A stretch of 64,000 bases of DNA from Conexibacter sp. SYSU D00693 (GCF_017084525.1 NZ_CP070950.1:1860001-1924000), one strand, 5' to 3'. Shown: positions 46,001 through 55,453, counted from the stretch's first letter. Program-made: numbers and translations. The notes: generated by a model from the letters alone, not told the origin.

Positions 46001-46682
46001 AGCAGGCGACCGCGTGCAGGCCGAGGTCGAGGACCTCCTGGACGGTGCCGGGGTAGAAGGTCGGCATGTGCAGCGCGGCGAGCGTCGACTCGGCCGCGCT
46101 GGGCAGCGTCGAGCTCTTGGCCGACGGGTCGTCGCCCACGAGGGCCAGCGCGCCGCCCTCCGGGTGCGTGCCGGCGAGGTTCGCGTGGCGCAGCGCGTCC
46201 ATCGCTCGGTCGAGGCCCGGGTTCTTGCCGTACCAGACGCCCGTGACCCCGGCCCGGTTCGCGCCGGGCAGCGCCGGTGCTAGCTGGCTGCCCTGGACGG
46301 CGGTCGCGGCGAGCTCCTCGTTGAGGCCGGGCTGGAAGTGGATGCGGTGCGCCTCGCCCAGCGGCCCGAGGTGCGCGACCTCCTTGTCGAAGCCGCCGAG
46401 CGGCGAGCCCTGGTAGCCCGAGCAGAAGATCGCGGTGTCGCGCCCGCGGCGCGCGTCGGCGCGGCGCTGGTCGAGCATGACGCGCACGAGCGCCTGGACG
46501 CCCGTGAGGAAGACCGTCCCCTGCTCGAGGACGTACTTGTCCTCCAGCGTCACGTCCGTGCGCGGCGCACGGGCCGTCGGTCCCCCCGAACGGGCCGGCG
46601 CGGTGGTGCTCCCCCCGGCGATCACCAGCTCCCCTCTTGACTCCAGCGCTCCCACCGCAGCCTCTCCTCTCGGGTTGGTCAA
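43053..46682 (-). CDS. Indolepyruvate ferredoxin oxidoreductase, fused alpha/beta subunits
   Basis: A 1,209-residue fused 2-oxoacid:ferredoxin oxidoreductase that decarboxylates aryl- or other 2-oxoacids to acyl-CoA and reduces ferredoxin. The N-terminal pyrimidine-binding half has FCSGYQGSPLGGFDKEVAHL and VWYGKNPGLDRAMDALRHAN. The TPP half has WFCSGCPHNSSTANPDGTLV and GGGIGCHTMVLLAGEG. A Cys-rich Fe-S part (RVCEGCGDCGQKSACLSV, NKDFSCVQGDCPSF) follows, then the gamma-type domain (MPGVGGTGVVTMSQVLQMAA). The start is a TTG at 46682. It sits downstream of a GntR/FadR gene, and an operator-like sequence lies just upstream. Substrate preference is not readable. Confidence 0.92.
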   Translation of the reverse strand: MTNPRGEAAVGALESRGELVIAGGSTTAPARSGGPTARAPRTDVTLEDKYVLEQGTVFLTGVQALVRVMLDQRRADARRGRDTAIFCSGYQGSPLGGFDKEVAHLGPLGEAHRIHFQPGLNEELAATAVQGSQLAPALPGANRAGVTGVWYGKNPGLDRAMDALRHANLAGTHPEGGALALVGDDPSAKSSTLPSAAESTLAALHMPTFYPGTVQEVLDLGLHAVACSRASGLWSALKLVTNVADGAATAQVWPDRVFPVLPEAEWDGRPYRHVPSGSLLAPASIEMERTLYGVRLELARRYVDLNRLNPVLGARDAWLGIVAAGKVHHELLQALQDAGLGERELDRIGIRLLKVGALFPHDPAALRGFARGLEEVLVLEEKHPFLEPVLRDALYAGPDHPRVLGKRDERGRDLVPAAAELDADELVLVLDRVLGHRLDVPGVTARAREVRERRAALARAAAPLARTPWFCSGCPHNSSTANPDGTLVGGGIGCHTMVLLAGEGKGTLTGITHMGGEGAQFVGMAPFTDDEHFVQNVGDGTLFHSASLAIRFAVAAGLDVTYKVLYNGFVAMTGGQDVVGGMSVAALCQELLLEGVARVVVTTDDVARYRGVELPRGVDVVGRERLEDVQRELAAVKGVTVLVHDQACAAEKRRLRRRGQLDDPPQRVLINERVCEGCGDCGQKSACLSVVPVETEFGRKTQIHQASCNKDFSCVQGDCPSFVEVVPGEKAKTMPPPLPVVLPDPVLRVRSDDFTVRMPGVGGTGVVTMSQVLQMAAMLDGRHSAGLDQTGLAQKGGPVVSDVRIADHRLDGTNKARAGTADLVLGFDVLGAANPRTLAVASPARTVAVVSTAEVPTAAMVTDTSVRFPAAGRNLEAIRRHTRADEGLFLDAQALSQDLFGDHLPANTILLGAAFQHGCLPVSASAVERAIRLNGTAVERNLAAFAWGRAVVVDPAAVAAALHPQVDVVPAPDARALELVAGTPASGELRRLLEVRASELLAYQGPRLARRYVDDVMAVAAVEARDGAPGRTAVAEAYARQLFKLLAVKDEYEVARLHLLPSERERVRREFGEGAKVKLLLHPPLLRAMGLKRKLRLGRWAMPLMRTLVAMRRLRGTPLDVFGLAKVRRVERALPDEYRALVQRALERLTPDTQPLVARVAELPDLVRGYEDVKLASVERFRAEAAHLEEELAGTPSPAPFALPMAHVG

Positions 46683-46696
46683 GCGACCTTACCAGG

Positions 46697-46715
46697 TGGT
46701 CAGGTCCCTTTACCA
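46697..46715. promoter_or_regulatory. Operator-like site upstream of the oxidoreductase gene
   Basis: TGGTC-N9-TACCA starts 15 bases upstream of the oxidoreductase TTG. The surrounding TACCAGGTGGTCAGGTCCC closely matches the sequence upstream of the GntR gene at 47611. FadR-type regulators commonly bind TGGT/ACCA half-sites, so this is a candidate GntR site. Confidence 0.6.
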
Positions 46716-46763
46716 GGGGCTGGACGGCAGGACGACGGTGACAGCCGCCCCAGGCGCCCGCCA

Positions 46764-46792
46764 CCCCCCGATCGGGGGGTGACACGGTGTCA
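46764..46792. terminator. Two adjacent palindromes after the GntR gene
   Basis: CCCCCCGATCGGGGGG (46764-46779) is a perfect 16-base palindrome. TGACAC-G-GTGTCA (46780-46792) follows at once. They lie between the GntR stop and the oxidoreductase operator. The first fits a GC-only terminator for the GntR transcript; the second could be a protein-binding site. Confidence 0.5.
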
Positions 46793-46812
46793 AGCGCCCG
46801 GACGGCGGAGCG

Positions 46813-47592
46813 TCAGGAGGCGGCCGGTGCCTGCCGCGCGGTGAGCGGCAGGAGGAAGTCCGGCAGGGGCCGCACGAGCGCGCGGTTGGACTCCTCCTCG
46901 TAGGCCCGCTCGAGCTGGCCGAGGTGCTCGTCCATCACGTGCTCGACCTCGGCCACGTCGCCGCGCCGGACGGCCTCCATCGTGCGCCGGTGGATCTCGA
47001 TCGTCCACTCGGGCACGAGCGGGTGGTGCATCGCCATGTCCCGGGCGATCTCGAGCTCACGGATGAGCATCCGCATCAGCGTCTCCACCGTCTGGTTGCC
47101 GGCGGCGCGGGCCAGCGCGAGGTGGAACATCACGTCGATCTGCAGGAAGCGGTCCTCGTCCTCGGGCGTGTAGCCCTCGGCGACGAGCTCGCGCATGAGG
47201 TCGATCGACCGCTGCATGGCGGCGAAGTCGTCGTCGGTGGCGCGCACCGCGGCGAGCTGCGCGACGCGCGGCTCCACCAGCCGACGCGCCTCGAGCACCT
47301 GCGCGACCTCGCCCAGGCGCAGGCTCGAGCGCTGGCGCACGAGCTCGACCGGCACGACGTTCGTCGCGACGAACATGCCGCCGCCCGGACCGCGGCGCAC
47401 CTCGAGGACCCCGGCCTCGACCAGGACCTTCACCGCCTCGCGCAGCGTCGGGCGGCTGATCTCCATCTGCGCCGCGAGCGACCGCTCGCCGGGCAGGCGG
47501 TCGCCGGTGCGCAGCTGTCCCGTGCGCACCTTGTCGGCGATCTGCTCGGCCGCCTCCTCGAACGTCCGGCGGGTCTGCACCGGCGAGAACAC
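46813..47592 (-). CDS. GntR/FadR-family transcriptional regulator
   Basis: 259 residues. The N-terminal winged HTH is typical (RTGQLRTGDRLPGERSLAAQ, then ISRPTLREAVKVLVEAGVLE). The FCD ligand-binding domain covers about residues 95-235, with metal-ligand-type Asp/His positions in FLQIDVMFHLALARAAGNQT and HRRTMEAVRRGDVAEVEHVM. Such proteins sense organic acids or acyl-CoAs. It lies directly upstream of the oxidoreductase gene, and similar TGGTC-N9-ACCA sequences precede both. It probably represses both until a 2-oxoacid-type ligand appears. The start is GTG 47592. Confidence 0.9.
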   Translation of the reverse strand: MFSPVQTRRTFEEAAEQIADKVRTGQLRTGDRLPGERSLAAQMEISRPTLREAVKVLVEAGVLEVRRGPGGGMFVATNVVPVELVRQRSSLRLGEVAQVLEARRLVEPRVAQLAAVRATDDDFAAMQRSIDLMRELVAEGYTPEDEDRFLQIDVMFHLALARAAGNQTVETLMRMLIRELEIARDMAMHHPLVPEWTIEIHRRTMEAVRRGDVAEVEHVMDEHLGQLERAYEEESNRALVRPLPDFLLPLTARQAPAAS

Positions 47593-47610
47593 GGCTGAGA
47601 ACCGTACCGG

Positions 47611-47629
47611 TGGTCAGGCCCCCGGACCA
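47611..47629. promoter_or_regulatory. Operator-like site upstream of the GntR gene
   Basis: TGGTC-N9-GACCA is a 5-base inverted repeat 19 bases upstream of the GntR GTG. The context TACCGGTGGTCAGGCCCC aligns with TACCAGGTGGTCAGGTCCC at the oxidoreductase promoter with one gap and one mismatch. This supports autoregulation. Confidence 0.6.
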
Positions 47630-47667
47630 GGGATGGGCCGGGGACCTACGACGGCCGGTCCGGTCGG

Positions 47668-47862
47668 CTACTCCTCCGGCGCGTCGAGGGCCTCCCAGTC
47701 GGCCTGCTTGACGAACTTCGTCAGGTTCGTCCCGTTGTGCGAGGCGCGCAGCGCGTAGCGCACCGTGCTCGAGCCTTCCTTGGTGTACGTCGTCTTGCGG
47801 ATCTCCGACTCGGGGATCTGCACCTTCTCGCGGGACTTGACGTCGTAGAACTCGATCGGCAT
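47668..47862 (-). CDS. Small conserved-looking hypothetical protein (64 residues)
   Basis: The sequence is balanced and not low-complexity, unlike spurious GC-rich frames: MPIEFYDVKSREKVQIPESE, then TTYTKEGSSTVRYALRASHN. It looks like a small beta-sheet protein of the kind widely found in actinobacteria, with no assigned function that I recognise. It contains no Cys or signal peptide, so it is probably cytoplasmic. It stands alone, upstream gaps of about 70 bases on each side. Confidence 0.7.
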   Translation of the reverse strand: MPIEFYDVKSREKVQIPESEIRKTTYTKEGSSTVRYALRASHNGTNLTKFVKQADWEALDAPEE

Positions 47863-47928
47863 GGACAGCGACCGTAACGGGGTCCCCGGACGGTGTCATC
47901 CCCGATGGCCACGGGGAATCCATGCGCT

Positions 47929-48126
47929 CTAGGGCGCGTTGGGCGCCGGGTCCTCGTTGCCGCGCTCCTCGGGCACCGGCTGGCCCTCGCCCTGGAACTC
48001 GACGTCCGTGTCGAGGTCGGGCTGGCCCTCGAGCATCTCGGGGTCGTCGGGCGGGTTGTGCGACTGGGCCTCGCCGAGGCTCGCCTCGCCGTGGCCGACG
48101 CGGTCCGCACCATGCTGGTCGCTCAT
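47929..48126 (-). CDS. Hypothetical 65-residue acidic, disordered protein
   Basis: Unrecognised. The ATG at 48126 gives a hydrophilic acidic sequence rich in Pro, Glu, Asp and Gly (HNPPDDPEMLEGQPDLDTDV) with no hydrophobic core, so it should be disordered. It lies between the 64-residue gene and msrA on the same strand. An upstream in-frame ATG at 48162 would add 12 residues. Confidence 0.5.
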   Translation of the reverse strand: MSDQHGADRVGHGEASLGEAQSHNPPDDPEMLEGQPDLDTDVEFQGEGQPVPEERGNEDPAPNAP

Positions 48127-48184
48127 GGATGCGGTGCTGCCCGAGCCCGCGGCGCGCGACACGCGCCGCGGCGCGGAGCAGGCC

Positions 48185-48838
48185 CTACGGGGTGGCGAGG
48201 CCCACCGGGCAGGCGACGCCCGTGCCGCCCAGGCCGCAGTAGCCGTTGGGGTTCTTGGCCAGGTACTGCTGGTGGTAGGTCTCGGCGTAGAAGAAGGGGC
48301 CGGCGGGCGCGATCTCCGTCGTCACCTCGCCGTGGCCGGCCGCCTGCAGACGCTCGCCGAACATGACCGCGCTCGCCTTCGCCACGCGCTCCTGCTCGGG
48401 CGAGGAGGTGTAGATCGCCGAGCGGTACTGCGTGCCGACGTCGTTGCCCTGACGCATGCCCTGCGTCGGGTCGTGGCCCTCCCAGAACGCCTTGAGGACC
48501 TGCTCGTAGGAGATCGTCTCGGGGCGGAACACGACGAGCACCGCCTCGGTGTGGCCGGTCCGCCCGGAGCAGACCTCCTCGTAGGTCGGGTTGGGCGTGA
48601 AGCCGCCCGCGTAGCCGACCGCCGTGGTGTGGACGCCGTCGAGCTGCCAGAAGACGCGCTCGGCGCCCCAGAAGCAGCCGAGGCCGAGCACGGCCTGCTC
48701 GGTGCCCTCGGGGAACGGCGGCCCGATCGGCGTGCCGAGGACGACGTGGTCGCCGGGCACCATGATCGGCGCGTCACGCCCCGGCAGCGCCTCCTCCGGG
48801 GAGACCATCTGCTGCTTGGCGCGCGAGAAGAAGAGCAT
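48185..48838 (-). CDS. msrA: MsrA, peptide methionine-S-sulfoxide reductase
   Basis: A 217-residue MsrA that reduces methionine-S-sulfoxide in oxidised proteins. The catalytic motif is [20 protein letters not shown] near residue 53. [40 protein letters not shown] and [20 protein letters not shown] are the usual conserved blocks. Resolving cysteines lie at the C-terminus ([17 protein letters not shown]), as in the thioredoxin-recycled class. About 45 extra N-terminal residues precede the core, as in many actinobacterial MsrAs. There is no signal peptide. Confidence 0.96.
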   Translation of the reverse strand: MLFFSRAKQQMVSPEEALPGRDAPIMVPGDHVVLGTPIGPPFPEGTEQAVLGLGCFWGAERVFWQLDGVHTTAVGYAGGFTPNPTYEEVCSGRTGHTEAVLVVFRPETISYEQVLKAFWEGHDPTQGMRQGNDVGTQYRSAIYTSSPEQERVAKASAVMFGERLQAAGHGEVTTEIAPAGPFFYAETYHQQYLAKNPNGYCGLGGTGVACPVGLATP

Positions 48839-48881
48839 GGGGCGAGGGTAGCCCCCCGCCCCACGCTCCTGGCGCCGGGTC

Positions 48882-51800
48882 CTACGGCCTGAGCGAGACC
48901 GTGCGGCGCTTGACGACGACCTCGCCGGTCGCGAGGTCCGAGACGGCGACCTCGAGGACCATCGAGCCCGAGCGGCGCGCCCCGAGCTTGCGCCGCAGCG
49001 CGCTGGAGAACGTCGTCCTGACGGTGCCGGCCTTGCCGGCCCGCAACGTCGCCGACCGCGTGGTGAGCACGCGCGACCTGAGCCCCATCGCCTTGCGCAG
49101 CGCGTCGCTCACCGTGATGCGCACCTGCACCTCGCAGGCGCGGTCGCACGTCGTCCGGACCGAGGCGCCCTTCGCGAGCAGCGTGCGCGCCTTGCCGGTC
49201 GGCAGCGTGATCGACGCCTTCAGCGCCTGGAGCGCCGGCGTGCCCGAGCCGCCGACCGGCGCCGCCCCGCCGAGGCCGGCGGCCGGCGTCACGGGCGTGC
49301 CCGTCGTCGGGGTCGCGACCGGGTTCGAGCCCGGCGGCAGGAGCTCGCCGGCGTCGCGGTCGTCGTCCTGGACCGTCACGGTCGCCGACCCGTCCAGGAT
49401 CGCCGCGCCGCTGGCCGCCGAGAGGGTGACCGTGAGCTGCTCGTCGCCCTCCACGTCGGCGTCGGGCGTGATCTGGATCGGCACGAGCCGCAGGTCCTGC
49501 GCGCTCGTGAACGTCACGACCTCGTCGATCGCGCCGAAGTCGCCCTGCGCCGCGGTGCCGGGCGCCGAGGTGATCCGGACGCTCACGGGCGTGCCGGGGG
49601 TCGCCGTGGGCGACAGGGTGATCGGGACGACCGCGGCGCGGCGGTCCGCGCCGGTGCCCTCGACGATCCGCGTGTCGCCGACCGACAGGCACGGGCAGGC
49701 GACGTCGTCGTCGTCGACGATCGTCGCCAGGCCCTCGCCGTCGGCCAGGTCGGCGCCCTCGGGCTGCGAGAGCACGAGCGCGAAGCGCTCGTCGGGCTCG
49801 TCGCCGTCGTCGCCCTGCACCCGCGCGGTGACGGTCACGAGCGTCGTGCCCGCGGGGAACGTCACCGTGCCGTCGATCGCGGCGTAGTCGCCGGGCGCGG
49901 CGGCCTCGCGGTCCTGCGTGGCGTAGCGCACCCGCACCGGGCCGCTGACGGCGCGCGAGAGGCGCAGGGCGAACGTCGCGTTGGCGGTCTGCGGCGCGTC
50001 GCCCTCGGCGACGGTCAGGTCGTCCACGGAGATGCGCGGCGGGCCGGGCTGGGTCGTGGGCTCGTCGTCGTCGACGATCGTCCCGACGCCGAGCCCGTCG
50101 CCGACCGCGACCGCCGTCACGGCGCTGAGGGCGACGGTGAACGTCTCCTCGGGCTCGTCGATCGTGTCCTGCTTGACCGGGACGGCCACCGTCCGCGTCG
50201 TCGTGCCGGCGGGGAACGTCACCGCGCCGTTGACCAGGCCGTAGTCGCCCGGCTGGTGCGCGCTGCCGTCGCTCGTCGCGAACGCGACCGTCGCGGGCGT
50301 CGCCGGCGCCTTGGAGAGCGTCAGGGTGAACGTCGCCGTGCCGGCGCCCTCGTCGACGCGGACGTCGTCGATGGAGACGACGGGCGGCGCGGGGGCCGGG
50401 TCGTCGTCGTCGCGGATCGTGCCGAGGACCGACGGCGTCGTGATCGTGCCCTGGCTGGGCGCGCTGAGCGACAGGCGCACCGTCTCGTCGGACTCGTCGA
50501 GCGTGTCGCCCTTGACGGTCACCGGCAGCGTGGCCGTCGTGATGCCCGGCTCGATCGTGAGCGTGCCGCTCTGGCTCACGAAGTCCTCCGGGGTCGAGGC
50601 CGTCCCCGGCGTCACCGCGTAGGTGAGCGTCAGCGGCGCCGCCGCGGCGCGCGAGAGGCTGACGACGAACGGCAGCGGGACGGTGCCCGTGTCGCCCTCG
50701 GTCACCCCTGGGCTCGACGCGCTGATGGTCAGCGGCTGGGCGGGTGCGTCGTCGTCGGTGATGACGACGTCCGCGCTGGCCTGCGCGACGGTGAGGCCGG
50801 TGGACGGCTGGTCCAGGACGGCCTTGAACGCCTCCTGCTGCTCGGCGACGTCGTCGCCGGCGATGGCGATCGCGACGGTCTTCTCGACCTCGTCGCCCGA
50901 GAAGGTCACGACCTCCTCCCCGGCCGCGTAGTCCGCGGGCGCGGTCGCCGTGGCGTCCTGCGTGCGCAGCCGCACGGACACGCTCGTCGGGCTCTTGCGG
51001 TTGAGCTTGACCTTGACGTTCGCCACGACGCCCGGCGCGTCGGTCTCCGTGACGGACGCGCCCTCGACCGACACCGTGAGGGGTGCGGTCGGGACGACCG
51101 GCGCGCTGGTCGCCGGCGCGGAGTCGCCCGCGGCGTTCTTCGCGACGACGCGGCAGCGCAGCTCGTGGCCCACGTCGGCCTGGGTGATCTTGTACGTCTT
51201 GGCGGTCGCCCCGGTGATCGGCTGGCCGTCGCGCAGCCAGACGTACGTGTAGGACGCCGGCGCGTTGGTCCACTGCCCGTCGGCGCAGGTGACCGTCGCG
51301 TCGAGCACCGCCTGGCCGCCCACGGCCGGCAGCTCGGTGTTCACCGGGACGCCGTCGATGACCGTGGCGCTGGTGCTCAGCGCGGAGTCCGAGCCGAAGG
51401 CGTTGCTGCCGGTGACCTCGCAGGTCAGCGGCTTGCCGACGTCGGCCTGCACGGCGACGTAGGTCGAGCCGGACTGCCCGGCGAGGTAGTCCTCACCGCG
51501 CTTCCAGGCGAAGCGGAACTGCGTCGGGCCGCCCGACCAGGTGCCCTGCGAGCAGGTGAACGTCGTCCCGACGCCACCCGCGGCGGGCGACAGGGTCGGC
51601 GCCCCGGTGTTGATCGGCGCGGACTGGGCGATCACGGGGGCACTCACGGCCGCGGTGCCCGTCCCGGCGGCGTTGGCGCCGGAGACGCGGCAGCGCAGCT
51701 CCTGGCCCAGGTCGGCCGCCGTGATCGTGTAGTTCGCCGTGGTCGCCCCGACGATGGCGGTGCCGTTGCGCAGCCACGCGTACACGAAGGAGCCGGCCGA

Positions 51801-53960
51801 CACGCCGTTGCGCCAGGTGCCCGGGCTGCAGGTGACGCCCTGGCCGGGCAGCGCCGGCTTCTCGACGACCGGCGGCACGGTGTTCTCCGGCACCGCCGGG
51901 CCCGCCTGCGGGTCGAACGCGATCAGGCTCGGGCGCGACGGCAGGCCCGCGACCGCGCGCGCCTGCCCGCCGACCACGAGGCGCTGCTGCGGTGCGACGG
52001 CGAGGGCGCCGTAGCCCGCGCCCGCGTCGGGGGCGAAGGAGGTCGGCGAACCGGTCGCCGTCGACCAGCCGCGCAGGCCGCTCGCCGGGTCGGACGAGAC
52101 CGTCGTGCCGTTCACGGCGATCGCCGCCGCCGGTCCGCTGGCCGTCGGCGGGGCGAAGCTCGTGCGCAGGACGCCCGTCGCGCCGTCGACGATCGCGACG
52201 TTCTGGCGCGCCTGGCCGTTGACCTGGCCGAACAGGCCGCCGATGACGAGCTCCGCGCCGGCCTGCTCGAGGGACACCGGCGTCCCCGTCAGCGTGACCG
52301 CGGTGAAGCCGCCCAGCGGCGCCAGGCTCTCGGCGGCGTAGGCCTGGACCGCCCCGGCGCGCCCGACGTACAGCCGGTCGCCGATGACCCGCACGACCTG
52401 GACGTCCGTGGGCAGGGTCACCGCGGCGAGCTGCGCGCCGGTCGCCGGGTCGCGCAGCGACACCGTGCGCAGCTGCGCGACGACGAGCTTGCCGTCGGCG
52501 GTCCGGTCGACGTCCTGGACGTCGCTCAGGGTGCCAGCGAAGGCTGTGTCCTTGGCGCCGGTGGTCGCGTCGAAGGCGGTCACCCCGCCCTCGGCGTCCA
52601 CGTAGACCCGGTTGCCGATGCGCGTGGCGTGCGTGATGAAGCGCGGGGCGCCCGTCGGCGTCCAGCCGGCGACGAGGCCGCTGCCCGCGGCGACGCGGGC
52701 CAGGCCGGGCCGGCGCACGCCGCCGTAGCTCTGGACCTCGCCGCCGAGGACGATGCGGTCGCCCGCCGGCGCCATGGCGCGGACGGAGTTCGTCTCGCCG
52801 AAGTCGCCGGGGACCGGGTCGTAGGGCTGCAGCGCGCCCGTGGCCGGGTCGACCGCCGCGACCCCGGTGCGCGGCTGGCCGCCGACCGTGTCGAACTCGC
52901 CCGCGAGGTAGAGGCGCCCGCCGCTGACCAGCAGCTCGAGGACCGGGCCGGCCACCGCCGGGCCGAAGCCGCCCACCGCGGCGCCGTCGGTGGTGAAGGC
53001 CTGCAGGCCGCCGCCGCTCGTGCCGCCGACATAGACGCGCGTGGCCGTTGCCGCGACCGCCTGCGGGCTGACCGTGGGCGTCGGCGCGAAGGACGTCAGC
53101 CCGGGCGAGGCCTGCGCCAGGTCGAGGGCCGCCAGCCGGTCGCGGGCGGTGGCGCCGAGGGCGGTGAAGCCGCCAGCGAGGTACAACCGGTCGCCGGCGG
53201 CGTCGAGCGCGCGGACCTCGCCGACCGGCTCGGGACCGCTCGGGCCCAGGGCGCCGGTCTGCGGGTCGAGGGCCGCGAGCCGCGCGCGCGGCGTGGAGTT
53301 GACCGCGGTGAAGCTGCCCGAGACCCAGACGCGGGTGCCTCCGACGGTCGAGACCTCGAGGTCGGTGACGCCCGAGGACGACGTCAGCGACGGCGCCCAG
53401 GAGGTCAGCGCACCGCTCGTCGCGTCGACCGCGTAGAGGTGCCCGCGCGGGATGCCGTTGACGTGGTTGACGCTGGCGCCGGCGACGTAGACGCGGTCGC
53501 CGAGGCGCTCGACCTCGGTGAGCTCGCCGAGGGTGTTGTCGGCCTTGAAGTCGGCGTCGACCTGCAGCGCGCCGCCCGTGCCGACCTCGACGTGGGCGAT
53601 GTCGTTGTGGGGCTGGCCGCCCACCGAGCTGAACTGGCCGACGAGGTACCAGCCGCCGGCCCCGTCGGGCTCGACGTCGGCGACGGTGCCCTCGACCTTG
53701 GGGAAGCTCGCGGCGAGCGCGCCGGTCGCCGGGCCGGTGGGGACGCTCGAGCCCGTCGACGGGCCGAGCTGGCCGAACGACCCGGCCACGAGCAGGTCGC
53801 TGCCGTCCACGACGACGTCCGTGACGGTCCCGTCGGCCACGGGGAAGCTCCCCACCGGCGTGTTCGACGGCACGGCATGCGCCGCCGCGGGCGCGAGCCC
53901 CGCCGCGAGCATGGTCGCCACGATCGCCGCCCGCAGGCGGCTCCCCCTTGTGTCCTTCAT
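48882..53960 (-). CDS. Giant secreted protein: beta-propeller repeats, three Ig-like and five Calx-beta domains
   Basis: 1,692 residues. A signal peptide ([20 protein letters not shown]) ends near residue 29. Residues about 30-700 are propeller-type repeats of the form [16 protein letters not shown] and [20 protein letters not shown]. Three Ig-like modules follow at about 700-960, each with a CxxGxW...Y.WxRxG pattern ([51 protein letters not shown]). Five Calx-beta domains with the DDD-ending motif follow at about 960-1540 ([29 protein letters not shown]). The last 120 residues form a beta-rich module with one Cys pair. No membrane anchor or sortase signal is seen. An adhesive or cell-surface calcium-binding role is inferred. 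Confidence 0.88.
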   Translation of the reverse strand: MKDTRGSRLRAAIVATMLAAGLAPAAAHAVPSNTPVGSFPVADGTVTDVVVDGSDLLVAGSFGQLGPSTGSSVPTGPATGALAASFPKVEGTVADVEPDGAGGWYLVGQFSSVGGQPHNDIAHVEVGTGGALQVDADFKADNTLGELTEVERLGDRVYVAGASVNHVNGIPRGHLYAVDATSGALTSWAPSLTSSSGVTDLEVSTVGGTRVWVSGSFTAVNSTPRARLAALDPQTGALGPSGPEPVGEVRALDAAGDRLYLAGGFTALGATARDRLAALDLAQASPGLTSFAPTPTVSPQAVAATATRVYVGGTSGGGLQAFTTDGAAVGGFGPAVAGPVLELLVSGGRLYLAGEFDTVGGQPRTGVAAVDPATGALQPYDPVPGDFGETNSVRAMAPAGDRIVLGGEVQSYGGVRRPGLARVAAGSGLVAGWTPTGAPRFITHATRIGNRVYVDAEGGVTAFDATTGAKDTAFAGTLSDVQDVDRTADGKLVVAQLRTVSLRDPATGAQLAAVTLPTDVQVVRVIGDRLYVGRAGAVQAYAAESLAPLGGFTAVTLTGTPVSLEQAGAELVIGGLFGQVNGQARQNVAIVDGATGVLRTSFAPPTASGPAAAIAVNGTTVSSDPASGLRGWSTATGSPTSFAPDAGAGYGALAVAPQQRLVVGGQARAVAGLPSRPSLIAFDPQAGPAVPENTVPPVVEKPALPGQGVTCSPGTWRNGVSAGSFVYAWLRNGTAIVGATTANYTITAADLGQELRCRVSGANAAGTGTAAVSAPVIAQSAPINTGAPTLSPAAGGVGTTFTCSQGTWSGGPTQFRFAWKRGEDYLAGQSGSTYVAVQADVGKPLTCEVTGSNAFGSDSALSTSATVIDGVPVNTELPAVGGQAVLDATVTCADGQWTNAPASYTYVWLRDGQPITGATAKTYKITQADVGHELRCRVVAKNAAGDSAPATSAPVVPTAPLTVSVEGASVTETDAPGVVANVKVKLNRKSPTSVSVRLRTQDATATAPADYAAGEEVVTFSGDEVEKTVAIAIAGDDVAEQQEAFKAVLDQPSTGLTVAQASADVVITDDDAPAQPLTISASSPGVTEGDTGTVPLPFVVSLSRAAAAPLTLTYAVTPGTASTPEDFVSQSGTLTIEPGITTATLPVTVKGDTLDESDETVRLSLSAPSQGTITTPSVLGTIRDDDDPAPAPPVVSIDDVRVDEGAGTATFTLTLSKAPATPATVAFATSDGSAHQPGDYGLVNGAVTFPAGTTTRTVAVPVKQDTIDEPEETFTVALSAVTAVAVGDGLGVGTIVDDDEPTTQPGPPRISVDDLTVAEGDAPQTANATFALRLSRAVSGPVRVRYATQDREAAAPGDYAAIDGTVTFPAGTTLVTVTARVQGDDGDEPDERFALVLSQPEGADLADGEGLATIVDDDDVACPCLSVGDTRIVEGTGADRRAAVVPITLSPTATPGTPVSVRITSAPGTAAQGDFGAIDEVVTFTSAQDLRLVPIQITPDADVEGDEQLTVTLSAASGAAILDGSATVTVQDDDRDAGELLPPGSNPVATPTTGTPVTPAAGLGGAAPVGGSGTPALQALKASITLPTGKARTLLAKGASVRTTCDRACEVQVRITVSDALRKAMGLRSRVLTTRSATLRAGKAGTVRTTFSSALRRKLGARRSGSMVLEVAVSDLATGEVVVKRRTVSLRP

Positions 53961-54074
53961 GCGGTGTCGCGCCCCCCAGCGCTCGATGACCGGTCGTCCT
54001 GCCGGTCATCTTCGTGACGGCCGCGACGCCTCGTGGTGCGGTCTGCACGACACCCGCCGCCGTCCGTCGCGGCT

Positions 54075-54401
54075 CTACCGCCGGTCGCCGCGTCGCAGGC
54101 ACGTCACGGCGAGCCAGCGCCCTGGATCGGGGGTCCGGGCGAGCGGGAAGGCGAGGGCGCCGCTGACCGCCCACAGCTCGGCGGGCCGGTCGCTGACCGC
54201 CCAGGCGGGCGGCCACGCGGAGACGTCGGCGTCCTCGAGCGCGCGGCGCAGGCCCTCGACCACCTGGTCGGCGCCCGGCTCGCGGATCGGCATGCGCTGG
54301 CGGAAGCGCTGGATGCAGTGCGCGCTGGCGACGAGCTCGCGCGCCTCGGGGTGCTCGGTCTGCGCCACCACGCGCACGGCCCGGAGTATGGTCGCGCGCA
54401 T
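54075..54401 (-). CDS. Hypothetical 108-residue protein
   Basis: Unrecognised. Past the first 20 residues the sequence looks protein-like rather than low-complexity (ASAHCIQRFRQRMPIREPGA, DVSAWPPAWAVSDRPAELWA, DPGRWLAVTCLRRG). The ATG at 54401 shares the CATG at 54399-54402 with the divergent DUF5995-like gene. GTG starts at 54368-54377 would avoid the overlap. It ends 114 bases before the giant secreted gene on the same strand. Confidence 0.5.
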   Translation of the reverse strand: MRATILRAVRVVAQTEHPEARELVASAHCIQRFRQRMPIREPGADQVVEGLRRALEDADVSAWPPAWAVSDRPAELWAVSGALAFPLARTPDPGRWLAVTCLRRGDRR

Positions 54402-55395
54402 GCGGAGGGGACTGGCCGCGGCGCTCGGCGCGCTGGCGGTGGCGTTGCTCATGGCGGTCGCGCCCGCGCGCGCGGAGGACCCGCCGTTCGTCGGCTGGCC
54501 CAGCGCGCTGCCGCCGACGGTGAAGGGCTTCACGCCGTCGAGGTTCACCGCGTGCGCCGACGGGTCGCCCACCTGCGTCGACGCCACCCTGGCCGAGATG
54601 CGCCGGCTGCTGGCCGAGCTCGACGCCACGTGCGACCACCGCGCGCTCTTCCTGCGCAACTACCTCACCGTCACCGAGCACTACGTCGCGCTGCCCGACG
54701 GCTTCTTCGAGGACGACCGCTGGCTGGCCCACGAGGACGCCGTCTTCGCGGAGCTCTACTTCCAGGCCTTCGACGACCACGCCGCGGGCCGGCGCTCCAA
54801 GGTGCCCGAGGCGTGGCGCATCGCGTTCGACGCCGCGCGCGACAAGCGCGTGGAGGGGGCGGGCGACCTGCTGCTCGGCATCAACGCCCACGTCCAGCGC
54901 GACATGCCCTTCATGCTCGCCGGCCTCGGCCTCGTCGCGCCCGGCGGGCGGTCGCGCAAGCCCGACCACGACGCGATGAACGCCGTGCTCAACGCCTCCT
55001 ACGACGACGTCTACCGGCGCGCCACGGTCATGGACGACCCCGCCCTGGCGCTCTACGACCCGCCCGGGTGGGGCGAGGGGCTGCTGGCCTTCCAGCTCGT
55101 GGCGGGCTGGCGCGAGGTCGTGTGGCGCAACGCGCAGCGCCTCGTGAAGGCCAGGACGCCGGCGGCCAAGGCGCGCGTCGCCCGCTCGATCGAGGACCAG
55201 GCCGCGGGGACGGCGAAGCTCATCCGCACCGCCTTCACCTACAAGCCGCCGCTCACCACGCCGGCCGCGCGCCAGGCGAACTGCCGCGCGAGGCCGCAGG
55301 ACCCCGGACCGGGCACGCCGCCCGCGAACCTCAGCGCGAAGGACCTCGTGCGCCTCGACCTCGGGTCGCTCAGCCTCCGCGTGCCGCTCCCCTAG
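54400..55395 (+). CDS. DUF5995-like secreted protein
   Basis: 331 residues from ATG 54400; ATG 54388 would add four. A signal peptide (RRGLAAALGALAVALLMAVA) ends near ARA-ED. The mature protein is helical, with YLTVTEHYVALPDGFFEDDR, EDAVFAELYFQAFDDHAAGR, LLLGINAHVQRDMPFMLAGL and KPDHDAMNAVLNASYDDVYR. This Glu/His-rich pattern fits my recollection of the DUF5995 family, which has no known function. Clustered Asp, Glu and His suggest a metal site. The start overlaps a divergent small gene. Confidence 0.65.
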   Translation: MRRGLAAALGALAVALLMAVAPARAEDPPFVGWPSALPPTVKGFTPSRFTACADGSPTCVDATLAEMRRLLAELDATCDHRALFLRNYLTVTEHYVALPDGFFEDDRWLAHEDAVFAELYFQAFDDHAAGRRSKVPEAWRIAFDAARDKRVEGAGDLLLGINAHVQRDMPFMLAGLGLVAPGGRSRKPDHDAMNAVLNASYDDVYRRATVMDDPALALYDPPGWGEGLLAFQLVAGWREVVWRNAQRLVKARTPAAKARVARSIEDQAAGTAKLIRTAFTYKPPLTTPAARQANCRARPQDPGPGTPPANLSAKDLVRLDLGSLSLRVPLP

Positions 55396-55453
55396 CGGGT
55401 CCGCGCGCCGACGCGCGAGCGCGACCGGGCCGGGGGCCGCGCATTGGGGGACT

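Noticed and set aside
46764-46779. CCCCCCGATCGGGGGG considered as a replication or plasmid site
   Set aside because: It is single-copy here and placed just after a stop codon; a hairpin terminator is simpler.
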